DNA from: Parelaphostrongylus tenuis
Lineage: Eukaryota > Nematoda > Chromadorea > Rhabditida > Metastrongylidae
Length of the DNA stretch: 64,000 bases
NCBI GenBank assembly: GCA_019055375.1
Contig: JAHQIW010007266.1
Coordinates: 248,001-312,000 of the forward strand
Direction of reading: 5' to 3'
The number at the start of each line of letters is the position of its first letter. The stretch's first letter is position 1. Below the pieces are notes generated by a model. That model did not search any database. It saw nothing but the letters and a program-made list of their open reading frames with translations, and was not told where the DNA came from. Below, one piece after another: positions 22,930 to 34,833 of the stretch. The translations under genes and the position numbers were made by a program.

Positions 22930-23860
22930 TCTCTATCCTTCTGTTGAACTTTTTCTTAGTCTTCCTTGCGGTGTGAGGTTTGACATTGTCTTCTTGAAAC
23001 AGCGCGCGGCTTTCGACGAATCAATGTCGGTAATTTCCCTCAACACATCGTAGACTCGGTCCAGCTGCTTTCCTATAGAAACACTCTTGAAATATCCCCA
23101 TGAGTTTACAATAACCGATACTGTGCGAAACATATATTAAAATTCTTCAGTGTCTTAAGGAACTTCTCCTCAACCTAATAGATGTAGATTATGGCCACCA
23201 GCTCTAAGGAAATAGGTTATGATTTTATCAGGTCTTGGCGCTGTACCTTTCTTCACGCTTTCAACTTATCTCAAGCTTCAGAAACTGGATTGCAGGAGTT
23301 TTACACCAGTGCAGTTTCGGGGTCTTAGACGGGGGTCATCTGTGCAAGTTGGTGAGTAGTAGTGATGGTACTGACTTAATGTTTTGACACAGAACATGAA
23401 AGCGAAATATAACCAGGCGAAGTGGTACGACTTCGTACGAAATAACTAGATGCCTATCGTATGGGCAAACGATAAAGCCAAAGCGTCCGTTATTTCATGA
23501 CAGAAACTTTGTCGATTTTCTTGCTTTTCGCATCTTGTAGGGCGACGACATGAAGTTTGATGTGACCAGCAGCGCCAAGAAAAGCGTATAGGTCGGCATC
23601 TAGTATAGTGATCTGGTGTTATAGGTGCAAACCGAAGCAGATTCTATGGCGTGTTGTGGAAGTGTTCGTTTTGTTTTTTAGCAAAGACGTTCCCGGAAAG
23701 CGAGGTTTCGTCGGCTCTCACCGGTCGTCTCATCCCCGACGTCATATGTGGGACTACATACGGTGTGGGGTACTGAGGCGGAAAGTTTCTTGCTGGATTA
23801 GCTGTTTTCCCCGAGTCCCGAAATCAGCCTAGGCAGAGTCTTCCTCAAATATCGTCACCA
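22930..23860 (-). mobile_element. Decayed LINE, second RTE-like subfamily
   Basis: On the minus strand the start of an apurinic-type endonuclease domain is visible: VCTYNTRSL, then FLGAAGHIKLHVVALQDAK (family 'VIALQET'). After a gap comes the pre-RT motif KKGTAPRPDKI followed by FLRAGGH. The reverse transcriptase palm is missing and frames are broken. The sequence differs from the other RTE copies in the window. Confidence 0.65.
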
Positions 23861-24149
23861 ATCAAAGCAGTCACAGACCCTTGTGGATTAGAGGGAGATT
23901 ACAACTTTTTGAGTTGCAGCTACTAAGATGGCGGTGATACCTGGCACGATTTACTCTTAGCTGGGCTTCACAGGTGGAAACATTGGACTAGTACTCAGCT
24001 TTGATGTCCCTGTTAGGGAATTGGATCCTCACCACGTCGCTTTACATCGCAGTCCAACACCCATGAATACCTCCCAGCGACGACGAGATGGCAAACCGTT
24101 TGGGAAGTCCACTAAGGTTGGCGCATATGAAACGGAAAATTCCTCACAG

Positions 24150-24670
24150 TACTTTTGAATCTGCGTCACATAATCTAATACATAACTTTACTTAATCCGA
24201 TGCATAACGTACTTGGTCATACAACAATTATTATGGTATGCAGTTTGTCAATAATATATGTTTATTTCTTTCAAAAGCATAAAATCGCAAAATCTGTAAG
24301 AAGTGAGGTTTCGAAAACCATTCAACCCTCTCAGCTTTTTGTTCCACCTGCTTTACCTCAGATACTTGTGAATTCGGTTCTTGAAACAAATGAGAGCCAT
24401 TTGTTAACCTTTTTCACATTTTGCTGCGCTTTCCAAATGGCAGGCAAATGTTTCTTGGTATTGTTGAGCTCATATGCAACCTACAGGAGTTTCCTCGCCA
24501 ACCTGTACCATAGCCTCCGTCACCATCATGCAGAACTCTTCACCAAGGCTCGGTAGAAGGTTCATCGAACCGTCTGATATTCTGCAATCGGAAGCGATTC
24601 CTTATCTCACGCTTAATAACACTTCCAGGTATATCGCAGCTGTGCGACCAAGTCTGAAACTGTACGATTC
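24150..24670. repeat. Dispersed repeat R, copy 1
   Basis: Diverged direct duplicate of 51430-51980. Shared blocks include ACTTTTGAATCT, CATAACTTTACTTA, GAGAGCCATTT and CAAATGGC. The only obvious relative in the window; it overlaps the last exon of the gene model at 24611-24848. Confidence 0.55.
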
Positions 24671-24848
24671 CCAATTCTTCCTCTGAGCGCTTCTAAATCA
24701 GAAAAAATATGATAATCTTTGCCTAACCTACATTCATAAATTGCCCATGATATGATACTCAAATAGTAGAGAAGACCCGACGAAAGTATCCATGTTGTCA
24801 AGAAGGCCTTCAAAAAAGTTTTACTACGACACTTGTATCTTTTGAACT
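24611..24848 (-). CDS. Possible membrane protein, two exons
   Basis: The first exon, 24848-24728 (acceptor TTTCGATCAG, donor GTTAGG), encodes a basic start (FKRYKCRSKTFLK) and a transmembrane-like segment (AFLTTWILSSGLLYYLSII, then SWAIYEC). A second exon, 24692-24611 (acceptor CTGATTTAG, donor GTGAGA), continues in matching phase with SAQRKNWESYSFRLGRTAA. The intron would be only 35 bases, which is short even for a nematode, so this junction is uncertain. Family not recognised. The second exon lies at the edge of repeat R. Confidence 0.4.
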
Positions 24849-24937
24849 CTGATCGAAAGCCCAGTGATATACTGCAGAAGTGGAAAGACCGCTTATTACC
24901 TGTATTATCGACTTGAAGGAAACTATTAAATTAGTTA

Positions 24938-25010
24938 TTAGGTCTTCTCTAAGTTTTGGCACGAGACCAATAAATCACCAGCTTTATTAATCAGAAGTAG
25001 CTAGAAATAA
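24938..25010 (+). mobile_element. Solo mariner terminal repeat
   Basis: TTAGGTCTTCTCTAAG and the following GGCAC.AGACCAATAAA match the terminal repeats at 2407 and 57320. Subterminal sequence is shared with the 57.3 kb copy. No transposase follows. Confidence 0.55.
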
Positions 25011-26880
25011 TTGCTTAACAACAATATTCAAAGTGCGAGTCATCAACCTGAACACATTTCTTCTATTTCTCAGACAACAAATCACTACCGCTTTGTGGAG
25101 AATTTTCTGAGCTTTCTTTTCGTGCAAAGTTTGCCCACACTTGCTGCATCATTGTCGCCCAACGATGCCTTTGTCGCAAGTTGGTGCTTTACGAGTACGA
25201 TTCGAGATGAGATGCATAAACCACCTTGGAGAACATCAACCTCACAAAGGCTCAAGAAATTGTGTTTAGATGAACGGCGTTTTGATTCTTTGCTGATTTT
25301 CGCGCCGGCAACACTAATTTGATAGACCAACTGTTCTCCGAAGGTCCACGCGAAGTTGATGGAGTGAAGAGGATCTGAGTTTGACTATCTAAGAGTTTAC
25401 CGAAAACTTTGAACAGTGTTGTTTAGCATTTTTGATTATTTCTGGTTGATAAATTGGGTGTCCACTGCTCTAGTGCTAATACTTATGAGATGACCTAATA
25501 TATCGAGGTATTGGGAGCTTTTCACTACATGAACATCCTTGTTTAGTGTTGGATTATCAGTGAGCTATGGAATGGAACTCACCAATTCGATACTAACTTA
25601 CCAAAGTTATCTGCAGATCGCCGTATATAAACTGAGCAGCGACCGTAAGATGACTGTGCGAAACAATATTGCTAGTTTTTACCGCATTCTCAAATAATTC
25701 TGATGTTGTTTTGAAATTTCCTACCTTAGAAGGATATGCCTACTGCATTGGATCTTTAAAACGAAATCGCTGAAAGTCGAGTGAGTCAAGAAAGCATATT
25801 TGATTTTCATCCATACAATTAATTTCAGGAACAAAAATATTTTCAAAGGAAACAGCTAATTCAGTGCATATAAACTATAAAATCACTATTTTAGAAGAGA
25901 ATTTTACCAGAAGAAAGTTCGTATGTCATGATTTCACAGGAGCATACACTGGAATGCTTATGATCGATCTTACAGAAGACAGTTTACCTCTGTTCACAAA
26001 AGATGCTTAGAGATGGCATAGAGAAAAGCTCATACTGTTTTGGTTCTATTCTCTGATTAGCGCGGTCATGATGTGACCAGTCTTCTGCACTGAGTAATCT
26101 GAGTACTATGAAGAATGGTGTAAATTGTTAGTTACTCCAGAAGAAGCCTTTGAATGATTAGCGGTTAACTCTTACATAAAATCATGCGTGCATCAACACA
26201 ATTTCCATTATACCGGCAAACTGTTGCTTTTGAGACTTTTATCTCCATGAAATACCGTGAAAGCTATTCTAGACATCCAAATACAAGTAGTTATTTTGGA
26301 ATGATTATTTATACGGCTATTTTTTGAATGAAACACTTATTGCTAAACATGATCACATTAGAATCCAAGGTAATTGTCAACAAAGAACAAACCTGTTTCA
26401 ATCCGTTAATGCAGGTGTCTAGAACATAGAGGCCGAAAAATTTTTTTGAGTTTTGAATTCTTTCTTTTTTAGTAAAATTATGATGAGGGAAATATTCGAG
26501 AAATTTGAGGAAAAAGGTTATCTTTCGAAGTGACCTGTTAATATCCTAGATCAAATAGCTTTTCGTGGCCAATCTTGAGATATAACAGAATCGTTTGCTC
26601 ATCATCTTTATGGGAAAAGTTGTTTCGTTTAGTTTTTACTTAATGTTTTGCGACAGTGCTGCTTCATAGTAAAATTTGTCAGTTTTCTGACATACTTTTC
26701 ATTTGTCATAGAGATTGTTTGGGGGTCACATGGCACTTGCGACACTACTCCTTGTCAATGTTCATGTCTTTGTTGCAAAATTCTTATAGTACGACGACGA
26801 GTAGTTTTGAATGACACCTGCATGGAGTAACGCCTAATTTTTGTTGCATTAGTCATTGTGCTACTGTCAGAATGTTTTAA
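25011..26880. other. Intergenic, nothing recognised
   Basis: AT-rich. Open frames on both strands overlap at 25011-25330 (about 80-100 codons each) without splice context; neither resembles a family I know. Confidence 0.35.
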
Positions 26881-27680
26881 GCTTTTTAGAAGTTTAGTAA
26901 AGGCATTTACAGTGCTATAGGTACGTTTCGGCGTATTCTCGCCATCCTCATCACTAGCACATGCCTTTGATTCACCTTTACAACTCATATTAGCGGCGCC
27001 GAAGATGTATAACTCCTCGCTCAGTGACAAATCACTTGATGTGGCGTTCTTCAAGAGCAACTGATTTTCGATTGCATGGTTTACGACTGTTACGGAGCAT
27101 ACGTAACAATCCTTTGGGTCAACTCTCTTGAGACCTTACTCAAAAATTCATTATAAGGTGATACATGCTTTCAGCCTCTTAAAAGTCTAGTAAAGCCGTT
27201 TCTAGTGGTATACGTATGTTTTCAGTACTACATACCTTTTGGTTCACGCGGTATACTAACAAACATGCTTTACCACACCTCAGAAAAGCCTCGAAACATT
27301 CCATCAGATTATACTGAATTTCTAGGAGAGGTTTTATGACAGTTGATTGAAAGGTTATATTATATGTGCTCCCTAACAGCCGTAATCCACACAGATGGCA
27401 ATCAATCACTCTGAAAGAACGCCACATGAAGTGATACTTTCACTTCACAAAGAGTGATACATCTCCGGATCCGCTACCAGTTGTAGTGGTGAAGCTATTG
27501 GTCTGTGGTACTAGAGTCGTGCGAGATTACGCTGGAACGTACGTTTACCACAAGAGATGCTATACTAGACTTCTGAGAGGCTCAAAACATTCTATCATAT
27601 TATGTAGAATTTATGAACGAGGTCTCAATTAGTCAATTGAAATGCATTATACTACTGTCTAGTGCATATCAGGTCACATC
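26880..27680. repeat. Cluster of hammerhead-bearing foldback units
   Basis: Two minus-oriented units begin at 26884 and 27178 (period about 293). Two plus-oriented units end near 27330 and 27620 (period 291, from TCGAAACATT at 27291 to TCAAAACATT at 27582). The cluster is an inverted pair of tandem dimers. Hammerhead-like segments are at 26912-26960 (-) and, decayed, at 27505-27551 (+), where GTGGTA and TACCAC still flank the core. Confidence 0.55.
26912..26960 (-). ncRNA. Hammerhead ribozyme-like motif
   Basis: Stem I GTGCTA/TAGCAC pairs perfectly. Core is GTGATGA (C3 changed to G). Then GGAT, a GGCG/CGCC stem with loop AGAATA, GAAA, near-palindromic stem III ACGT/ACCT, and A at the cleavage position. 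The extra GGAT between core and stem II and the lost C3 make activity doubtful. Confidence 0.45.
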
Positions 27681-28052
27681 ACTTTTCACCAATTTTGATA
27701 TTCTACGTTACCCCCATTGAATCAAACGGTAGAAAATTACAATGATACTCGTCGGTTTCTACTCGTGTAGCGGGAAACTTCCAAGACTTTTTTTTTCTTA
27801 TGATAATCTAGCCAGAAAGGATATTTTGCTGCTTTCTTCGCCGGTAAAGCAATAGGTATTTCGATCTATCACCACGCCGGTGAAAATCATCGTCGCCTTA
27901 CTCATAATCATCAATATTAGTACCAGCTTGCATGCAGTCAACCATTACGTGTAAATGAAAAAGAATTATTTCGTTGGGTTTAACATAGTAATTGTGTATG
28001 AAGAACAGTTCAGAAGAAGAGATCCTTTATAAAATCGACATGAATATTCAAT

Positions 28053-28168
28053 CTAAAAGCTGTGAGCTGAATGTGATCGATCGATACCCCTGCGGGATTT
28101 TATCTTTTCAAGCAAGTGCAACAAATATTCAATGACGTATAGGATGGCAACCATTAATCCGCAGTTCA
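28053..28168 (-). CDS. Terminal exon of a membrane protein candidate
   Basis: A strong acceptor (TTCTTTTCTTTCAG) opens a 37-codon frame ending TAG. It has a transmembrane-like helix (CGLMVAILYVIEYLLHLL) followed by a basic, Ser/His-rich tail (EKIKSRRGIDRSHSAHSF). It reads as the last exon of a multi-pass protein. Other minus-strand candidates upstream are at 30417-30560 and 34370-34468, but joining them is speculative. Confidence 0.4.
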
Positions 28169-28639
28169 CTGAAAGAAAAGAAGAACTATAGTTGGATAAG
28201 AAATAAGGTTTGCTGAACACTCTTTCTAACTCATGCTGATACCGATAAAGGAAAAAGAATAAAGCCATCGACGTTGAGCAATTCCTGAGAGGTGCGCCAC
28301 GTGTTTGACTTCATCTTTAGGGTTGGTCAAATACATATCTGGCCCATACATTGGTGTATGGTCCAGGGCACTTCCAGCCACTAAGCTAACATGGGTACAC
28401 TAATAATTGCCACAAGAAAGCTTTCACTGGGTTTATTTTGATCACTCACGCTGTTGGTCGTTTGGCATTGGATCACTGTGAGATGAAATACATAACCCAA
28501 ATATTCAAGTAATGCGTTCGACTGAGTTAGCGCTCAAAAACAAACAAAGTTCATTTTCTCGAAGGTGTACGAAACCCACAATCGAGTGATAATCTGATAT
28601 GATGATAGCATGCCGGAGCGTGTTATGTGGTCTGGTACG

Positions 28640-28835
28640 GTGCTCATACAGCACTAGACAGCTGCTGCTTCGCCCTTGCAGGCTCCCCAGTAGCGCGGTG
28701 CCTTTCGGCTCAGCCGATTCCTTGGGAATATACCCTCACATTCAAAGGAATCAGCGCCGAATAAAGATCACCACAAGTGAGGTGACAAAATTCCCAGGCT
28801 TTGTAGTGACCACAGTTATCGGCTTGTGGCTGGTA
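28640..28835. repeat. Single arm of the 49.5 kb foldback family
   Basis: Shares GGCTCAGCCGATTCC, AAGGAATC and CAAGTGAGGTGAC-type blocks with 49590-49710. The minus strand keeps a degraded core CTGGGGA, stem GCCT/GGGC, then GAAG. Confidence 0.45.
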
Positions 28836-28975
28836 AAATGAATCATATCTGTGGACTTGTTATTAGGTGTCAATTCCTTTATCCCCTACGGATCGACTGA
28901 ACTGAAGGCACCGTGCCATACCAGACCTCATGACAGACTCAAACATGCTAACATGTTTTAGATTATGCTTTTCCT

Positions 28976-29432
28976 TCACCTGTCACCTGTCGGCCTGTTG
29001 ATCGTCGAGTAATTCGAGCGGGTACCAGCAACACTTCCATTTTTCCCTATTGCGTGCTGAAGTAGCCCAGTGGGTCCTCGCTCTGGAGATTCGCTGAGCA
29101 TCATATCTTTCTTTAAACTCTTCGTGAAGAAATTGGACCAACGAGTCGGTGGTTTTTTTGTAGAGCGCTTGATATCCCAACGATTTCAGTCGGTAACGAC
29201 TTTCGTCCATCGGTTTTCGTTGAAGCGCATCACGTGTCCTGCCCATCTTATTTTCGATATCCTGGCGAGTAGAACGGCGTCTCCGACCTTCGATCGGTGT
29301 CGTAGGTTGGAACTTTGGATCCGTACCCTCATTCGCGGGATAGGGGATACTCCAAACATCGACCTTTCGACTGCGCATTGAATAACGCCAAATGATCTTT
29401 TACCCTGCTTACGTAGCGGCCAGGTTTCTGCT
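28976..29432 (-). mobile_element. 5'-truncated RTE-type LINE, 3' end
   Basis: The minus strand encodes AETWPLRKQGKRSFGVI, RHRSKVGDAVLLARISK, IRWAGHVMRFNENRW, then, after a frameshift, HWATSARNREKW and DDQQADR. The 3' end repeats CAGGTGA twice. Dead fragment. Confidence 0.9.
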
Positions 29433-29449
29433 TTCTTTGCTGTCCGTGG

Positions 29450-30305
29450 ACAAATCAAAAACCGATCTCGTTCACTCAGCAAGAGGTCTTCATAGGAATG
29501 TTGGTAATCATTCGAAAGTTCAAATCACTAGCTAAAGCCATATGCATCCGGTTTCTCAAAACATCCTCTTATAACGGTGTAAATTCCAAAGTAAAATTAT
29601 GTGTCACATGACCACGCGTTTTTTTAACCGAGTTTATATTTCTGTGGCCACAACTCCATTTTCAAAGTGCTAGTGCTTCTTCGATAGCATAACTCTCGAA
29701 AAAACTCAAAAATGTGCTCACTTTTCAGAATAGCTCATTAATAGCGCTGTAGGAGACAGAAAATATTTGTGTTTTACACCTTGCCCGACAGGGCTCTTTC
29801 TTTAGACTATTAGTAATCATTCGATAGTGTTTCAGTGATTCCAGTGTTGTGCCTATTCCTGTAGGACCGTTTCACTGCAGTGCAGAAGGGAAAATAATAT
29901 TGAGTTTCACATGTTACCGTGCTTGTTTACGGGCTAATCTACCGGCTGAGGGCGAGGCGATTGATCGATGACCTAACGTGCTGGACATGTGAGGTGCAAC
30001 TAGTTATTCCATTGCAAAGTCTTTCTCCGCTTAGAAAAAAATTCCAGATAAAACGATTGCCTCAGATACTACAAGATTTTCTCTACACATTCATATGCTT
30101 TCCGTGCTTGCAGTAAATCATAAGCGTGATAAAACTGAAGGCGCGACGAACATACTTTTATTATGGATGCTACAACATTGCAAAAGTGTCTTTTCGAAAA
30201 GCAGCCATGTAGCGCTGTAGCCAAAGAATTAGCTTTCGAATCATTACTAACACTCATACGAAAGCTTCTTGTCCGCCGAGAGGGTTCGTTTCTCTGTTTA
30301 TTCCC
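29450..30305. repeat. Foldback repeat of the 62.5 kb family
   Basis: The left end (GGTCTTCATAGGAATGTTGG, then CATTCGAAAG) and right end (CTTTCGAATCATTAC, then AACACTCATACG) are inverted copies and match the arms at 62.5 kb. The interior is AT-rich with no gene. Confidence 0.5.
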
Positions 30306-30416
30306 GGATGACGGAAAAGAATCAAGATTATCGTTGTTTTGAGCGAGGTCATTTTAAGGGGGATTATTTGAGACATTATAATGGCAGTAGGTCTACTCAT
30401 GTAAAGTTCTTTTGTT

Positions 30417-30560
30417 CTAAAATCCGATTTTAAAGTAAAAATAAGAAGCCATGTAAAGCAAGGTTGAAACGAACGTAATACACCCGGCATCGCTCTGACC
30501 CAGCTGCGGAAAACACCATGACGCAGGTATCGGTGGAACGTATGCGGATAGCTCATTCGT
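30417..30560 (-). CDS. Candidate exon of a membrane protein
   Basis: After an acceptor-like GTCTTTTCAG, a 47-codon frame reads TNELSAYVPPIPASWCF, then a hydrophobic helix (CITFVSTLLYMASYFYF), and stops at TAG. A VPxI...C.F pattern before a helix is reminiscent of DRAM/TMEM150-type proteins, but the match is weak and the exon has no clear donor. Confidence 0.25.
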   Translation of the reverse strand, partial: TNELSAYVPPIPASWCFPQLGQSDAGCITFVSTLLYMASYFYFKIGF

Positions 30561-30934
30561 CTGAAAAGACCTTGTTTCAAGCAACATTTTCATTACGTAG
30601 ACTGCGTTGGACAATAATACTCGTCTCCATGGTGGAAACGCAAAACAAGCCAGAATAATATCGATTTTTTATCTACTGCCTATTTTATTCCCAGCGGCAC
30701 GGCACAATGTGTAGTCTAAGTGCAAGAATGCTAAGATACGGCCAAAACGTGGCACCTAATTTTTTGTGCCATGGACCCAAATAGATGGAGTAGTCTTAGT
30801 ACTCACTATCAGTTAAAAAATATTGACGGTTCAGTCCATGACCCAAAAAGGAGGTTGGTATCTTTGTTCTCGACCGATCGTCCTTCTTTTCGCACTATGA
30901 GTTTTTTGGGTTGCCTGTGACGAACTCTTCGGCA

Positions 30935-31965
30935 CGCCTTCTTTAGAGCCTGGACGTATTATTCATTGTAACGTTAGTTATATTATTATGTACCGTAGAA
31001 AATGAGAATCTAGGGCATTGATAAGCGATAACTGATTTAGGAAAAGCTATTCACCGTGTAATCTAGTCTGAGGACCTTGTTCTTTGAGCAGGATGACGTA
31101 TGAACCCGCCCTTCCCCCATGTCGCTAGGTCAAATCGAAGATAGGTGTCAGCTGATACTCAGACTAGAAAATCAATCTGAAATAAAGTGCCATGTGGTTG
31201 GTAAGGTTAAAGCATTCTCCCTTTTTGTTTATTGCGGTTTTCCAGAACTTCTCCAGAAAGCTTCAAGCGTATTTCGCGCCAATGTTTTCGATTCGCGCCC
31301 CAAAGATTGTAATTACTACCTCTAAGTCGCCATTGTTGTGCCTTTGTATCCTGGGTGTACCTAGAGATTTAATTGGCTATTTGATATATTTGTTTTTTCC
31401 GTCTAGGTGTTCTTTAATGCGGTTGTAAAGTGGTCTACCTGTTTCGTCGATGTATTCGTCACCAAATGTCTTACAAGAGACAAGATATGCTGTACGTACG
31501 CTCATGAGTTCTTTGTATTACATGAACCTCTAGGCACACACAGGATACAGAGGCAGAATGGCGGTTTGGGGTAGTAGTTACAATCTTAGGGCACGAATCG
31601 AAGCCACCGGCGCGAAAAACCCTTGAAGCTTCCTGGATAAATTCTAGAAACCCGCAATTGTACAAAAAGGAACAGTGCCTTAACCTTACCGACCACATGG
31701 CACCTTATCTCAGATTGATTTTCTAGTCTGGATATCAACTGACACCTAGCTTTGATCTGACTTAGTGACATGGGCGCGGCTTCATACGTTACCCTGCGCA
31801 AAGAAAACAGATAGTCCCTATATTAGATTACATGGGGAATAGTTTTTTTTTTCCTTAATCAGTTATCCCTTATTAAAGCCATAGGTTTTCATTTTTCGCA
31901 ATACGTAATCATATAACTAACGCTACAATGAATAATACGTTCAGGCAATGAAGAATGCGTATCTT
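30935..31965. mobile_element. Two Penelope-like element 3' ends, head to head
   Basis: Inverted arms of about 430 bases. The left arm, on the minus strand, encodes a GIY-YIG-type endonuclease tail: YLVSCKTFGDEYIDETGR, then PLYNRIKEHLDG (family 'CG.EYIGETGR.L..R..EHL', so the second Gly is Asp here), ending at the TAG at 31166-31164. The right arm, on the plus strand, encodes RKTLEASWINSRNPQLYKK, then LNLTDHMAPYLRLIF, and stops at 31724. Outer flanks match each other through AATGAATAATACGT. Both lack the reverse transcriptase. A degraded CT.AAGAAGGCG motif sits at the outer ends. Confidence 0.75.
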
Positions 31966-31989
31966 CAAAACTTCAGCCAGAAGCAGCCA

Positions 31990-34320
31990 AAAAGACCCAT
32001 TGACCGAAAAAAAAGGACAATCGATCGGGAAAAATGTACTAGCCACGTGAAGCTTATATAAAGATTAGTTCTTGAGCTACTCTTCTTATTTTCACAGATT
32101 TATATCATTAACATGCCCAGGTTCAAAGAAATTCGGTCTTTCGAGTTGTTACAAAAATAGGAGGTTTCAAGGCCTACTTTCTCACAATATCTCATTTATA
32201 AAACTGAACAGTAATATTTGTCAATTTATTGCTTCATGGAGAACTTGGAGAAATGTGAGGGGGTTTTTTGCCGGTTTCGTTTGATGCATATCAAGCTCAT
32301 GTGTGCTTGCGAATTTTTTGCTGCATGTATTTGTAGTCTATAGTGTCACAAACATGGGAGGAAAATGGGAAGAAGACAAACCTATGAAATCTGAATGGAT
32401 TTAGCCATCGACGTCTCGACATCTTTACAAGAGACAGTTCTGGGGTGGGCAAGTCACGTGCTGTCCACTGGAGAAAATTACTATGTCAATAGCAAGCAGC
32501 GATTCGTCTTACATCTCTAAAGCTCAAAACATGCCTCATCATAGGAATAGTCAGTGTAGATCATGTAGTTGCCAATTTCCGGACACTTTCGATTAAAATA
32601 CGTAGTGAAGTCCTTTGTTCGATAGAAGTAACCGTCGTACGTTCGTATTCTTCTAAAAGTGGTAATATTTAAGCGCGAAAAACCCTAGAAGAATAACTCG
32701 TGAACTTTAGAGAACCGTATTTAAGAATTCGGTTCTTCGATGACCAGGCCTCGAACTGTTATCCGGCATTCACCACGATTTTATACCACTCACCACCCTC
32801 AATGGATGGTTTCTGAATAAACGAGCTCGTAAAAATTGAATTGCGACGACATCATTTTCGAGCTAATCGCTTTGAACGTAAAGAGTAAAGGTTTTTCATC
32901 ATAGTGGCAATTTGTGAATCTTGGTTGAACGATCCTTCTCGATTTCAAACGGCTTAGCCTCTCATCAGTCTAGGAAATGGTAGCAGCCACATTATGAGAA
33001 ACTGCCACTGATCGTAATTTTCATCACTTCTATCAAAGTCACAGGGATTCGCAGGACTACATTCTTATTAAAAGGTAGGCAAGAGTTTTACTTAACCACA
33101 TTTAGGCTAATGATACCATGTAATGAATCATGTACGATAATGTTGAGCGATATGAAAGACTCTGAATCTCGGTCAGGAGTTGAACCAGCGTCTCACTTTC
33201 CCGGCCACGGGCTGGGTGAAGAGTGGTTCAACCCCATCTAGAATTCAACGCTTTGTATACCATTTAACATTACTGGATACACCTTTTTTAGTTGCTACTA
33301 ACAGTGTGCTAATCGCTCAGAAATTTGTTCCATCTTGTTTCTACCCAATGACAGATATAACCAAGCATAGCTGGTTTTTCGAAATAACTGGGTTGACTTG
33401 AGTGAACGGCAGATCCCAACGCCCCAAGGACTGCTGTTATTAAAGGTCGACCACCACTTCTTAGCCACAAATCCCCCATCCATCACACGAGACGAAATGA
33501 TGGCAAACTTTTCTGCGATGGGTGAATCACTAATTGTTTTATCGATGCTGATCTAGGACTACTTCTACAGATTAAGTGTACCTTCATTGCCGGAAGCTAT
33601 TCTTAGCGAAATTGGTCAGCTTCTCGGTTCTACCTTTATCACGTTACAGAACATCTGTTGGAAAAGGCGACCATTTAGTAGACTACTTGATTCAGTATTC
33701 CTTATGACCATGCGCAGTTTCCGATTTTTCTTATGGAATTTTATATGATATATTGTCTTCGCATTTTTAGTGTATAAGAGTTCTCTGCGATTTAGTCACC
33801 ACTATTGCTTCACTAATTAAAGAACTCGCGTTTTCATGCCAGTTCGGTGCCTCATTTAACTAGTATTAGCTAACATGGCCACAAGTTCTGACACTAAAAC
33901 TGTTGCAAATGCTGAGATTCGGACAAAGCTTGGGAGGTCGATGTGTGTGCAGTGAACTCGAATACGTTAACTCTTTCGCGAGTGGGCGTTCCCGCTGCAC
34001 CATCAACGCTCTCGCTCTGTCTTCCTCTTAGCCGTTTTCCATTTTACCACATCTTATTCAGCTTAATACGGTTTAATACTGATTTGTGTTTTCCAGATCA
34101 GTACTTCTATGACTGATTGCTGACAGCCATCGACTACAGTTAGAACACGGCTAAGAAAAGGGAGAGCAAGCACCTCAGCAGTGCTGATTCAAGTCAATTC
34201 ACAGCCATGAGATTTCACGTTTTTTCAGTATGTCAGTACCTTTGTGGTTAAAACACTGAGAACGTTGAGGTTAATCATAAACCGCAGCTAAAAGTTCTGA
34301 TGACGTAACTAACAAAAGGA
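31990..34320. other. Intergenic, mostly decayed repeats
   Basis: A tRNA-like SINE B remnant lies near 33155-33260 (GGTCAGGAGTTGAACCAGCG). No coding exon is supported; frames at 32072-32284 and 33180-33486 lack splice context. Confidence 0.35.
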
Positions 34321-34369
34321 GTACTAAGTATAGCTTTGAAAAAAATTATATCTGGCGCCACTGAATGAC

Positions 34370-34468
34370 CTTAGGTACAGTGATACCATTGGGATTCCAA
34401 AAGCCACGTAAGCACCAGGTATTGGTCTATAGTCTTTGTAAATCTGACGCACGAAAATAATCCCATCT
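34370..34468 (-). CDS. Candidate internal exon, membrane-type protein
   Basis: Acceptor CTCAGCTGTTTCAG and donor CTAAG|GTCATT bound 99 bases in one open phase. The frame encodes DGIIFVRQIYKDYRPIPG, then AYVAFGIPMVSLYL, a plausible start of a membrane segment. Not recognised. It could belong with the minus-strand exons at 30.5 and 28.1 kb. Confidence 0.35.
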
Positions 34469-34789
34469 CTGAAACAGCTGAGGTGAAAATAATCCAAGAA
34501 ATAATCATTTAGGAGGATCGGTTGATAGCATAGTAATGATGGAATTGTGAGTGCTGGCATGGTGTCATCGAAGTAAACTTAAGAAGAAAGAAAAAACTTG
34601 TTTATTCTCCTCTTTCATCACTGTTTCTTCTAATAGTTATATAGCTTATTCTATGGAAATATGTTCTCATGAGGCCAACTTCTCATAATATTGTCAAAAA
34701 CTATGAAGTCATCGATCTTTCTTGATGTCAGGTAATCATTTCTGAGCCAAGCATGTCACATGGTCTGTTAAAATGGGCTGACTTATAGA

Positions 34790-34833
34790 GCCCGATACAC
34801 GTGTTTCGACCTTGACGGTCTCTTCAGTCGCGC
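34790..34833 (-). ncRNA. Hammerhead ribozyme motif, element A left arm
   Basis: Stem I GCGCGA/TCGGGC (5 of 6 pairs). Core CTGAAGA. Stem II GACC/GGTC with loop GTCAA, four perfect pairs. GAAA. Palindromic stem III ACACGTGT. A at the cleavage position. Every conserved core base of a hammerhead is present. Such short stem III hammerheads are known to work best as dimers or in tandem. Confidence 0.7.

Noticed and set aside
24200..24556. 118-codon plus-strand frame
   Set aside because: Lies inside dispersed repeat R and is not preserved in the second copy at 51.4 kb.
25011..25330. Overlapping 103- and 81-codon frames
   Set aside because: No recognisable protein, no splice context, adjacent to a mariner terminal repeat.
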